14,962 bases of DNA, from positions 1 to 14,962 of the forward strand of contig JAPLEC010000310.1 of the NCBI GenBank assembly GCA_026391515.1. Reading direction: 5' to 3'. A model generated the notes under the pieces. The model saw only the letters and a list, made by a program, of their open reading frames with translations, was not told the origin of the DNA and made no database searches. Of the stretch, positions 1 to 8,108 are shown piece after piece. The DNA comes from Bacteroidia bacterium (GTDB lineage: Bacteria > Bacteroidota > Bacteroidia > Bacteroidales > VadinHA17). The translations under genes were made by a program, and so were the position numbers. The stretch's first letter is position 1. Every line of letters begins with the position of its first letter.

Positions 1-198
1 TATCTGTACGGTGAATTGTTCATCCCTATGTTTTCCCGTGAAGACGAAGCAGTAGAAAAATACAGGCTCAGTACAGGAATTGAATATTCACTCTCCAAAA
101 AACATTCAATAGAAGCCGAATATATTTTTGAACACGATTACAGACCAGATCTGGTAAATAGTCATATTTTATCTATATGCTATAATCTGAAATTTTGA
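1..198 (+). CDS. C-terminal end of a probable DUF2490-type outer-membrane beta-barrel protein (5' end outside window)
   Basis: Only the last 65 residues are present; the frame is open from base 1 and stops with TGA at 196-198. The sequence alternates polar and hydrophobic residues in short strands (YRLSTGIEYSL, HSIEAEYIFEH, HILSICYNLKF) and ends in phenylalanine, the usual C-terminal signal for insertion by the BAM machinery. The strand-turn pattern with 'KKHSIE' and a closing 'NSHIL...Y-L-F' resembles DUF2490 proteins of Bacteroidota, whose function is unknown. An in-frame TTG at 16 and ATG at 28 are internal codons, not starts. It is separated from the next gene by 68 bp. Beta-barrel character is moderately sure; the family name is a guess from pattern memory. 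Confidence 0.5.
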   Translation, partial: YLYGELFIPMFSREDEAVEKYRLSTGIEYSLSKKHSIEAEYIFEHDYRPDLVNSHILSICYNLKF

Positions 199-266
199 AA
201 AACTAAGCACTACATTTTACTCACCGACAAACCATATCCATATTATACAATCTCTAAGCTAAAATT

Positions 267-1622
267 ATGAAAACGAAAAACTTTCCCGCACTGGTAATTA
301 TAATTTTTCTTATTCCATTTTATTCTTACGGCCAGGTCGTGCCCGAACGCCAGTGGCCCGGATATCGTGGTTATTTATCCTCAGGTGTGCTTGATAATGC
401 AAATCTGCCATCAACATTCGACCTGCAGAAGATGATCAACATAAAGTGGAAAATAAGCATACCCGGAATGGGAATTTCCAGTCCGGCTATATGGGGGGAT
501 AAATTATTTATTACAACTGCAATAAGCGATGCTGATAAAGCAGGATTCAAACCCGGCCTCTATGGTGATGTTACTTCAGTTAATGATACGTCGGTACATG
601 CCTGGAAGATCTATTGCATAGATAAAAACACAGGGAAAATAATCTGGGAAAGAACTTCGCATATAGGTGTGCCAAAAATGAAGCGACATCCCAAGTCAAC
701 GCATGCGAATCCTACAGCTGCCGTTGACGGTAAGTACGTTGTTGTATTTTTTGGATCAGAAGGGCTCTATTGTTATGATTTTAATGGCAACCTGCAATGG
801 CAAAAGAACTTCGGAGTATTGAAATCTGTTTGGGTTACTATGAAAAATGCGGAATGGGAATTTGCAAGTTCACCCATAATTTACAATGATGCGGTAATAA
901 TCCAGTGCGATGTTCTGGAAAATTCATTCCTCGCATCCTACGATCTTAAAACCGGTAAGGAACGATGGAAAGTGTCCAGGGGTGAATATCCTGGCTGGTG
1001 CACACCTAATATTTATTCTTATGAAGGCAAAACATATATTACCGTAAATGGTTTCAAGCACAGAGGAAGTTATGATTTTGAAACAGGGAAAGAAATTTGG
1101 AAAATGTCCGGAGGAGGAGATATCCAGATACCTACCCCAATAATCGGTAACGGACTTATATATTTTAACAGTGCCCATGGACGGAATTCTCCGATCATAG
1201 CTGTCAAAAAAAGTGCATCCGGTGATATTACTCTCAAGGAAGGTGAAACATCAAATTCCGGAATTCTCTGGAGCAAGCCACGCGGAGGTTCTTACATTCA
1301 TACATTGCTTCTTTATAATAACCGTCTCTATAATATGAACTGGAATGGCATTATTAATTGCCTTGATCCTTTAACAGGAAACACAATATATGACTCAAAA
1401 CTTGGCCAGACAAAAAGCTTTATTGCTTCACCTGTTGCATCTGACGGGAAAATATATATTGTTGATGAGGAAGGAACAGTATATATCATCGGGGATGAAG
1501 ATACATTCAAACTACTTGGTGAGTTCCCATTGAATGATATCTGCATGACAGCACCTGCTATTACTGATGGTATTATCTTTTTCAGAACCCAGCATTACCT
1601 CGTTGCAGTCGGTAATAACTAA
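267..1622 (+). CDS. Secreted PQQ-like beta-propeller protein (451 aa)
   Basis: The ATG at 267 is followed by a classic signal peptide (residues 1-22, basic MKTK, hydrophobic core to FYSYG, then Q), so the product should be periplasmic or exported. The mature protein opens with the first-blade motif QWPGYRG and carries PQQ_2-type blade endings such as IYCIDKNTGKIIW (~residue 115), YDLKTGKERW (~225), YDFETGKEIW (~270) and LDPLTGNTIY (~368). No CxxCH haem motif and no adjacent Cys-Cys pair are present, so it is not a recognisable quinoprotein dehydrogenase. Its N-terminal half closely parallels the propeller of the 560-aa membrane protein encoded at 8105-9787 (shared NIKWKI, SSP-IWG-KLF, YCIDKN-GKI-W). 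Its stop lies one base from the stop of the converging permease gene. Exact role unknown. Confidence 0.85.
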   Translation: MKTKNFPALVIIIFLIPFYSYGQVVPERQWPGYRGYLSSGVLDNANLPSTFDLQKMINIKWKISIPGMGISSPAIWGDKLFITTAISDADKAGFKPGLYGDVTSVNDTSVHAWKIYCIDKNTGKIIWERTSHIGVPKMKRHPKSTHANPTAAVDGKYVVVFFGSEGLYCYDFNGNLQWQKNFGVLKSVWVTMKNAEWEFASSPIIYNDAVIIQCDVLENSFLASYDLKTGKERWKVSRGEYPGWCTPNIYSYEGKTYITVNGFKHRGSYDFETGKEIWKMSGGGDIQIPTPIIGNGLIYFNSAHGRNSPIIAVKKSASGDITLKEGETSNSGILWSKPRGGSYIHTLLLYNNRLYNMNWNGIINCLDPLTGNTIYDSKLGQTKSFIASPVASDGKIYIVDEEGTVYIIGDEDTFKLLGEFPLNDICMTAPAITDGIIFFRTQHYLVAVGNN

Positions 1623-1623
1623 G

Positions 1624-4600
1624 CTATTCTTTTCTCAGCTGAATCACAAGCTTTTTACTGTTGACACCTCTGACAGACAGCCACAGAGTAAGTAATCCAA
1701 CTATTAAAATAGCAAAAATCATAATCAGAATAATGTTCCATGGCATCTCATAGTTGCCTTTTATTGAGGGTAAAGTGGCAATAAGTCCTGAAGATGTTCC
1801 GGTAAGAATTCCCCATAAAAGAACTAAAACCTGATCCCCAAAAATCAGAGTTTTGATCTTGTTTTGGGTGTATCCTGATGCCATCATCAAAGCAAATTCA
1901 CTTTTTCGCTGGTTAAAGTTTCTCATCAGGACAAATCCTAATCCGATCACACCAAGCACTATTCCGAAAACTCCGAGAACAGTAAATACATTAAGATATG
2001 TGTTTATAACCTGAAAAAAGGATGCAAGCTTTTCGGCAGCAGTTTCCGATGAGAATCCATATTCTGAGAGTCTTTCATTCAGTGTGTTCAGGTAAAGTTC
2101 AGATAACTCAGGCTTTCCTGTAATAAGGAATATTGAACTCCCCGGAACTGAAGGGAAGTATTTCATGAAATTCTTTTCTCCGATAAGCAAATATCCCTGG
2201 AATACTGACGATTTGAGTCCTCCACAAATTATGATATTCAACAGTCCCTGGTTTTCGGTCCTGAAAAAGATCGTGTCTCCGATCTTTAATTTAAGACCCC
2301 ATTGCAACACTGTCTGATCAGCAATTCCATAAATGGTATTATTCACCGGAAGCTCATCAAGAAGGGACCATGGATTTTTATCTGCCGCGATTTTAATCTT
2401 TGATGCAAATGAAAATGATCTTCGTTCTATAAAGTCTGAAGGATCAATTCCAAGAACCGAAGGTACAGAAACATAATTCAGATTCAGACAGCTTGCATCA
2501 TCGCCGGATAATCTTTTAGCCTGGACAAATTTAAGATCCTTCAGCTCTTCTTCATCAAGACCAAACTCTGTTTTCCCCTTCGCGGCGTTAAGATCTTCTT
2601 TTACCGGGATAGCCGATTCAGCCCACAGCAGATATCCTCCTGTACCTCCCGAAGGGAGCAGCATTTTATCAGTAATTTCAAGTCTGTTTGCGCCCGTAAT
2701 TATTATTGCAAAAATACCGGCCGCAATAAACATCACCGGTACTATAGCATGCTCGGGATGGAAAAAATAAAACCGCCGTGAATAATTAGTTTTAAAGTTA
2801 TCTGCTGCTTTAACAGATCCATCTTTTCTTATGAAATAATATCGCAGCACCAGAATCAAAGTTGCAAATAAAAACGACCCTCCAATAAAAGAAAGTAATG
2901 TTGAATAATCATGCAAAATCATTGAGAAGATAATGGCAGCGACTGTAATTATAGAGGTAAAGAGGATGGATATGTTATTCTTATGAACTGAATGTGTTAT
3001 TAATTCACCAGTTTTAGGTTTGCTTAGATTCTTAAGAAACACCTTTACTTTAAAGAGAATCAATAATGAGGTAATCAGTAACGTAAGCAAAAAACCATAT
3101 AGGAGCTGCACAATGCTGAATTCAGACGAAAGAGTATTTGTCTGAACCGCACCGTTCCACACTGTATTTAGCGCTTTGATAATTAATGTATTAACCAGAT
3201 ATCCAAGAAAGACACCAAACAAGGCTCCGGTACCGGCAAGGAATATTATCTCCAGAAATAGTTGCTTTTCTATTACTCTGTTTCTGAATCCAAGAGCATA
3301 ATATGTCCTTATCTGACTTCTCCTGGAATCAAAAAACAGAGATATGGCCATTGAGAGCAGAATCATGCAGGATATTACAATAAAAAAGCTAAGGCTCAGG
3401 AACAGAACGCTGAAGTCAACTCCGCCTTCAGCAGCATTATTAGTCGATTTTTTGATGTCAGATACTGTGAAACCTGTTTTTACCGGGTCAAACAAACCGG
3501 TCAGCTGTTCTTCGATATCAGGTAATTGCATTGATTGAGGAAACCTGATAGCAGTGGCTGTGCCGAAATTATTTCCCCAAATCTTTTCCCCGGTATTATA
3601 ACTGATGAAAGCTTTAGGAGTACCCTTAAATTCATTCCAGTAATTTTCATCCTTCTCCCTGATCCTGTCCATCAGTATGGGGACTCCGGCATCCCAGTCA
3701 GAACACGTTGTACTTCCCGAGATTCCTGGGAAATCGGGCATAAGGGAAGGATCTGAATATTTGCTGTCATTATCAACTATGCTGCTGATAATGAAGCATT
3801 TGTTATTCTCCTCAAGCATGTGGCCATAACCCGGATTGTACCAGGTTACTATAAGAGAATCTCCTTTTCTTGCTCCAAGATCATTGGCAAGCCATCTGTT
3901 AATGATTATCCCGTCGTCCTTTAAAACCGGAATAAGAATTGAAGGCAGGGCGGATATAAAAGAGTAGGGTGTATTTTTACTTTTTATTGAAAAATTATTA
4001 CCAAGGTATGTGATGACTGGAGATGCTGAAGGAATTTTTTTTATAATCCCGGTAACTATAGTACTGTCAATAAATATCCTGTCTGAAATTAATTCCGGTT
4101 CTCCTGTTTTCTCCGAGCGTCGTAGCGAAAGACCAACGTCAGATGGGGATAATATCCCCGGCAGAACATCTGAAACAGAAGTAATATCGCTGTTTTGAAT
4201 TAAAAGCCTGTTTGCTTTGTGACCTTTATTACTATCGGGAAATATATCAGAAATGTTCATGAAAATATTCACCGGAATGATCTGGCTGATGCCAAGAGAA
4301 AAATTACCCATTTGCTGAGGTGTCAGTATCTTACTCACCTTCAGAACTTTTGATCCCGTATTTTTTTCAGATGGTGCGAACGGGGCATTCGCCGGAATCG
4401 GATCAATATTTTTGAAATGTATTATTATTTCATCACCGGGATTTATTTCGAGTTGCTGAGCCAGTCGAGAATTAATTGCAATCGTACCGGGCTGAATATA
4501 GACGGAATCAACAGAATTAAACCGGAAGAAATCATTCCAGATACCGAAAATCTTAATATTCAGTGCAGTTTTGCCTGTAGAGAAATTCTGGCAATAGCCC

Positions 4601-4878
4601 TCTGCCTCGAGTATTGAAACAGCTTTTTTACCAGTAGCTGATGCTATTTTCCCGGCTAGCTTTGCGTCGAAATACCTGAGCCCCGAACTGATTATCACGT
4701 CTGTATTTCCGAGCTTTTCAGAACCGGTTCTTTTCAAAGTGCTCCTCACAGAATAGCCTGTAAAGAGTGAACCGGTAATGACAGCCGAAAGTAAAGCAAC
4801 AATAACAATCTGATACACAGCATCTTTTCTGTTATAGAGAATTGACCTTGCGATTGTTTTTAGCAGATAATGCTTCAT
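1624..4878 (-). CDS. FtsX/MacB-type ABC transporter permease (1084 aa)
   Basis: This is a large permease with about ten predicted membrane helices, near residues 21-42, 490-515, 540-566, 589-611, 637-656, 660-682, 711-730, 960-985, 1012-1036 and 1048-1069. Two FtsX-type blocks are visible, each with the ALGF/ASGY-type coupling segment after a helix (YYALGFRNRVIEKQ ~527; LMMASGYTQNKIK ~998). A large extracytoplasmic domain (~45-485) follows helix 1 and a smaller one (~735-955) precedes the last three helices. This matches type VII (MacB/LolCE/FtsX) permeases that act mechanically on envelope substrates rather than importing solutes. I chose ATG at 4878 over the TTG one codon upstream. It lies 19 bp after the ATPase gene, its obvious partner. 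Substrate unknown; antimicrobial peptide or lipoprotein-type substrates are possible. Confidence 0.9.
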   Translation of the reverse strand: MKHYLLKTIARSILYNRKDAVYQIVIVALLSAVITGSLFTGYSVRSTLKRTGSEKLGNTDVIISSGLRYFDAKLAGKIASATGKKAVSILEAEGYCQNFSTGKTALNIKIFGIWNDFFRFNSVDSVYIQPGTIAINSRLAQQLEINPGDEIIIHFKNIDPIPANAPFAPSEKNTGSKVLKVSKILTPQQMGNFSLGISQIIPVNIFMNISDIFPDSNKGHKANRLLIQNSDITSVSDVLPGILSPSDVGLSLRRSEKTGEPELISDRIFIDSTIVTGIIKKIPSASPVITYLGNNFSIKSKNTPYSFISALPSILIPVLKDDGIIINRWLANDLGARKGDSLIVTWYNPGYGHMLEENNKCFIISSIVDNDSKYSDPSLMPDFPGISGSTTCSDWDAGVPILMDRIREKDENYWNEFKGTPKAFISYNTGEKIWGNNFGTATAIRFPQSMQLPDIEEQLTGLFDPVKTGFTVSDIKKSTNNAAEGGVDFSVLFLSLSFFIVISCMILLSMAISLFFDSRRSQIRTYYALGFRNRVIEKQLFLEIIFLAGTGALFGVFLGYLVNTLIIKALNTVWNGAVQTNTLSSEFSIVQLLYGFLLTLLITSLLILFKVKVFLKNLSKPKTGELITHSVHKNNISILFTSIITVAAIIFSMILHDYSTLLSFIGGSFLFATLILVLRYYFIRKDGSVKAADNFKTNYSRRFYFFHPEHAIVPVMFIAAGIFAIIITGANRLEITDKMLLPSGGTGGYLLWAESAIPVKEDLNAAKGKTEFGLDEEELKDLKFVQAKRLSGDDASCLNLNYVSVPSVLGIDPSDFIERRSFSFASKIKIAADKNPWSLLDELPVNNTIYGIADQTVLQWGLKLKIGDTIFFRTENQGLLNIIICGGLKSSVFQGYLLIGEKNFMKYFPSVPGSSIFLITGKPELSELYLNTLNERLSEYGFSSETAAEKLASFFQVINTYLNVFTVLGVFGIVLGVIGLGFVLMRNFNQRKSEFALMMASGYTQNKIKTLIFGDQVLVLLWGILTGTSSGLIATLPSIKGNYEMPWNIILIMIFAILIVGLLTLWLSVRGVNSKKLVIQLRKE

Positions 4879-4897
4879 CAAGTCCGGATTTTATGAA

Positions 4898-5563
4898 TCA
4901 GCTGGTCAGCTTTCCATCCTGCAGCTTCAGGTGCAGTTTCATTTTAACAGCCATTTCAGCAGAATGAGTAGCAACGATTAATGTTATTCTGAATTCCTTG
5001 TTCAATTCAACAAGAAGAGTTCCAAGCCGATCTGCATTTTTCGCATCCAGAGAGCCAGTCGGCTCATCAGCAAGAAGAACAGATGGTTTGTTTACCAGGG
5101 CTCTTACAAGTGTGACGCGCTGAGCTTCACCACCAGATATCTGAAACGGGTATTTGTCCACTAAAGAGGTGATCCCGGTTTTTTCCATAAGCAGATTGGC
5201 ATGTTTCTCTTTATCGGTATATTCATTTGTTGTAATTTTATTTGCAAATAATGGCAGCATTATATTCTCTTTCACCGTAAGATGCGGAAGCAGGAGATGG
5301 TCCTGGAAAATAAAACCAATATTTCTGTTTCTGTAGAAAGCCGATTCGTCGGGAGTTAAACCAAGTATGGATTTTCCCATGAAAAGGATATCTCCGGAAT
5401 CGGGCCGATCGAGTGAACCAATTATATTTAATAGAGTTGTTTTACCTGAACCTGAAGGCCCTGTTATTGCAACAGAGTCGCCTTCATTGACATCAAGATT
5501 CAGATTGTCCAGAACAACACCTCTCTGGACAAAAGATTTAGAAATATTTTCCAGCCTGAGCAT
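4898..5563 (-). CDS. ABC transporter ATP-binding protein, LolD/MacB-like (221 aa)
   Basis: All nucleotide-binding motifs are intact: Walker A GPSGSGKT (35-42), Q-loop Gln87 in FIFQDH, signature ISGGEAQRV (142-150, with SGGEA instead of the commoner SGGQ/SGGE-Q), Walker B VLLADEP (162-168), D-loop SLDA and H-loop His200 in VATHS. Length and the LLADEPTGSLD signature place it with LolD/MacB/FtsE-type ATPases that energise FtsX-family permeases. Such a permease follows 19 bp downstream. It should work as a homodimer on the cytoplasmic face, paired with one or two permease chains. The start ATG at 5563 is the only sensible one. It lies 30 bp downstream of the glycosyltransferase gene, so the three are probably co-transcribed. 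Confidence 0.93.
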   Translation of the reverse strand: MLRLENISKSFVQRGVVLDNLNLDVNEGDSVAITGPSGSGKTTLLNIIGSLDRPDSGDILFMGKSILGLTPDESAFYRNRNIGFIFQDHLLLPHLTVKENIMLPLFANKITTNEYTDKEKHANLLMEKTGITSLVDKYPFQISGGEAQRVTLVRALVNKPSVLLADEPTGSLDAKNADRLGTLLVELNKEFRITLIVATHSAEMAVKMKLHLKLQDGKLTS

Positions 5564-5593
5564 ATCTGTGAATTGTATTTTTTAGTACAAAGT

Positions 5594-6880
5594 TTATACC
5601 TTATTATATATCTCCGATAAGCCAACAGACATTTCTTCCAGTGAAAGCTTTGATATGACTCCTTTTCTTCCGGCATCTCCAAGCGAGATTCGCAGGTTTG
5701 CATCTGAAAGCAGCTTGTGCAATGTCTTAACTAATTCTTCCTTATTGTCGGGTGAATAGGTCATGCCTCCGCCTGTCATCTCAATAATCTCAGGAAAAGA
5801 TCCTGTTGCCGGCTGTGCTACAGGAATCCCTGCACCATTAGCTTCGAGAATGTACAAACCATATCCATCATATTTCCTGACCGGAACGCTTATAACATCA
5901 ATATTATTAAAGAATTCCATTTTTTTATCTCCCATAAATTCCGGATAGATCTTTACGCTGCTCTGGAATCCATTCTCGCTTATCTTTTTAATCTGTTCAG
6001 CAATAAATGGTTTATCGTCACCTGTAAATCCACCACATACATGGAGTGTCAGGTCAGGAACGAGCCCTTTCGATTTCAGATCAATGAAAGCATCTGTGAG
6101 CTTATCAAATCCGTTATGATAATTAACCCGACAGAAATACCCTAAAGCCGGTGGCCTTGATGTTCCTTTAAAATATTCGGTGCTCTCAGGATTAAATCCA
6201 AGCGGAACAACATTAATATTCTCACCTGTCAACCCTGTCTTCTTAATAAATAATTCCTTGTAGTACCTGCTGGGTGTAATAAAGCTGTCAACATGAACAG
6301 CTTCCTTTGCGATCAATTCCCATGCCTTACTCTGGAATGGTTCAGCCATGTCGTCAATCCAGTCATCCTCATTCAAGAGAGAACAGACAATTTTGATTTT
6401 CATTCTTTGCTTCAGCTGTCGTGCTAATCCAAGAATGAGCGCATTTGAAAGGTGAATGATATCCGGCTTACCCTCTTTTATGAGGTATTTAACCAGTCTG
6501 CCAACTTCATTTTTCCGGAAAGCGTTATCACCTTCTATCATGTTAAGTGTCAGATCCTCAAAGCCTTCTGTTCTTGTCGTTCCTGCCTGTCGTGCAGCCA
6601 GCTTTAAGAACGGACCTGCATTTAAAATCTTTTCAAGGAAAGAGGGCATATTTCTGAACAATCTGAACTTATCTCTCAGGTACATCGAAATTGCACCGAA
6701 AAATACCTGGTTATCGAAACCTTCTTCAACATTTGATTTATAAGGCGGAAGATAGAGCGGGATAGCTTTTGCTGTTATTCCGGGAACTTTTCGGATTGCC
6801 CTTATGTAAAGCATATCACGGTAGCAATTTCCACAATAAAATGATCCACCAGATCCTGTTATAAGATAAACTATCTTCAT
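5594..6880 (-). CDS. GT-B glycosyltransferase, GT4-like (428 aa)
   Basis: The protein starts MKIVYLITGSGGSF, a first Rossmann strand plus glycine loop of a GT-B fold, followed by the cysteine motif YCGNCYRD (Cys16, Cys19), which I associate with a distinct GT4 subgroup. The C-terminal donor domain holds LGYFCRVNYHNGFD, LTLHVCGG and the motif DGYGLYILEANGAGIPVA (~338-355). There the first acidic residue of the usual E-x7-E pair is Asp338 and the second is Glu346. It is expected to be cytoplasmic and to transfer a sugar from an activated donor; acceptor unknown. I chose ATG at 6880 (preceded by GAGAAGAAATAAT); the frame stays open upstream, but that extension is low-complexity repeat. It is followed after 30 bp by an ABC exporter pair, which may move its product. 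Confidence 0.88.
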   Translation of the reverse strand: MKIVYLITGSGGSFYCGNCYRDMLYIRAIRKVPGITAKAIPLYLPPYKSNVEEGFDNQVFFGAISMYLRDKFRLFRNMPSFLEKILNAGPFLKLAARQAGTTRTEGFEDLTLNMIEGDNAFRKNEVGRLVKYLIKEGKPDIIHLSNALILGLARQLKQRMKIKIVCSLLNEDDWIDDMAEPFQSKAWELIAKEAVHVDSFITPSRYYKELFIKKTGLTGENINVVPLGFNPESTEYFKGTSRPPALGYFCRVNYHNGFDKLTDAFIDLKSKGLVPDLTLHVCGGFTGDDKPFIAEQIKKISENGFQSSVKIYPEFMGDKKMEFFNNIDVISVPVRKYDGYGLYILEANGAGIPVAQPATGSFPEIIEMTGGGMTYSPDNKEELVKTLHKLLSDANLRISLGDAGRKGVISKLSLEEMSVGLSEIYNKV

Positions 6881-6889
6881 ATTATTTCT

Positions 6890-6982
6890 TCTCTGTGTCT
6901 CTCTGTGGTTCTCCGGATTTCCTCTGTGTAACAAGAAAAACTTACACAGAGTCGCACAGAGGAGCACAGAGTTCCACAGAGG
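6890..6982. repeat. CTCTGTG/CACAGAG decamer array with central hairpin
   Basis: On the plus strand CTCTGTG occurs at 6891, 6901 and 6922, and its reverse complement CACAGAG at 6945, 6955, 6965 and 6975, the last four with an exact 10-bp period. The innermost copies form a perfect 10-bp inverted repeat, 6922-6931 (CTCTGTGTAA) with 6942-6951, around a 10-nt loop. The array fills nearly all of the 109-bp gap between the 372-aa propeller gene and the glycosyltransferase gene. No T-run follows the hairpin in the direction of transcription, so a classical terminator is unlikely. It looks like a dispersed intergenic element; function unknown. Confidence 0.8.
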
Positions 6983-6989
6983 TTGTTAT

Positions 6990-8108
6990 TTATTTAGTGC
7001 CAAATGCTAATAATCTTCCATCTTCAGTTAGAAAGTAAAACCGGTTATTGGTTACAGCCGGTGAACTGCTGATTGGAGCACCTGCATTAAAGCTCCATTT
7101 TTTCTTCCCATCTGAAAGTCCTACAAGATAAATATTTCCATCATTGCTTCCGAATAATATTTTCGATGAAGATATTACCCCTGAACCCGTTACTCTGCCA
7201 TTGGTTCTGAACTTCCATATCTGCTTCCCTGTTGCAGCATTATAACAATAAAGGTATTTATCTTCATTTCCGATAACGACTGAATTATTTCTGACAGCCG
7301 GAATTCCAAGGATTGATCCGGAGTTTTCATTGGCAGCTTTCTTCCATACAATTTTTCGTGCAGTCAGATCAAGACAATAGAAGTTGCCGTCATAGTCTCC
7401 AAAGTATGCTTTCTGATCAGAAAGGGCAGGAGAGGCCGCAATATAGACGCTGATATTCACGGTATCCTTCTCTTTTCCTGTCATGGGATCTACAACCCGT
7501 ATAATTCCGTCACAGCCCCCGAACACTATTTTATTATATGCAACAGCAGGAGTCCCGTTTATATAATTTTCTGTCTCGAGCTTCCAGAGAAGTTTTCCCG
7601 AAACAGGATCGACACAGTGGAGGAAATAATCATAGCTTCCGAATATTATTCTGGATTTCTTACCTGCATTCCAAACATTTGCTGAGCCAACAATCTGATT
7701 ACCTGTTGAATACGACCATTCAAGCTTTCCTGTTAATTTATTAACAGCACGAAGCACTCCATCAGAAGAACCTGTGATAATGATCTGGTCATAAACAAGA
7801 GGAGGTGCTTCAATCGGACTTCCGGTCTCAAATTTCCATCTGATCTTGCCATTTTCACTTGCTATTGCAAAGAGAGTCCCTTTTTTATTCCCAAAATAAA
7901 TAATTCCGCCACTAACCACAGCAGAAGATTTCGTTACATCTCCTGAGGCTACACTCCATAAAAGTTTTGGATTGTCGGAAATTTCATAATCAGATTTTCC
8001 ACATAAGTCAGTCTTCCCCCTGAATATTGGCCAGTCGCTGCTTTGGCCCTGTAATTGACCAGAAACTGCAAGAAAGAGCAATATTTTACCAATCCACTTC
8101 ATCTTCAT
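6990..8108 (-). CDS. Secreted BamB-like eight-bladed PQQ-like propeller protein (372 aa)
   Basis: This is the most regular propeller in the window. After a signal peptide (residues 1-21, MKMKWIGKILLFLAVSGQLQG) and the opening WPIFRG, it shows about eight repeats of ~40 residues ending in GKIRWKFETG, GKLEWSYSTG, GKLLWKLETE, GKEKDTVNIS, RKIVWKKAAN, GKQIWKFRTN, GKKKWSFNAG and a closing LLAFGTK. That is the architecture of BamB-type PQQ_2 propellers, which mostly do not bind PQQ. I set the start at ATG 8108, which forms an ATGA overlap with the TGA stop of the upstream gene, implying translational coupling; ATG 8102 is the alternative. It lacks CxxCH and Cys-Cys motifs. Position directly after the membrane propeller suggests a shared periplasmic complex. 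BamB itself is possible but BAM context is absent. Confidence 0.87.
   Translation of the reverse strand: MKMKWIGKILLFLAVSGQLQGQSSDWPIFRGKTDLCGKSDYEISDNPKLLWSVASGDVTKSSAVVSGGIIYFGNKKGTLFAIASENGKIRWKFETGSPIEAPPLVYDQIIITGSSDGVLRAVNKLTGKLEWSYSTGNQIVGSANVWNAGKKSRIIFGSYDYFLHCVDPVSGKLLWKLETENYINGTPAVAYNKIVFGGCDGIIRVVDPMTGKEKDTVNISVYIAASPALSDQKAYFGDYDGNFYCLDLTARKIVWKKAANENSGSILGIPAVRNNSVVIGNEDKYLYCYNAATGKQIWKFRTNGRVTGSGVISSSKILFGSNDGNIYLVGLSDGKKKWSFNAGAPISSSPAVTNNRFYFLTEDGRLLAFGTK

Noticed and set aside
6922..6951. Rho-independent terminator after the 372-aa propeller gene
   Set aside because: The stem is only moderately GC-rich and is not followed by a T-run on the minus strand; it is better explained as part of the repeat array.
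6881..6967. N-terminal extension of the glycosyltransferase by 29 residues
   Set aside because: The extension translates the CACAGAG array, while MKIVYLITGSGG at 6880 is a typical GT-B beginning.
6890..6982. CRISPR array
   Set aside because: Units are 7-10 bp with 3-bp intervals and inverted orientation, with no spacers of 25-40 bp and no cas genes.
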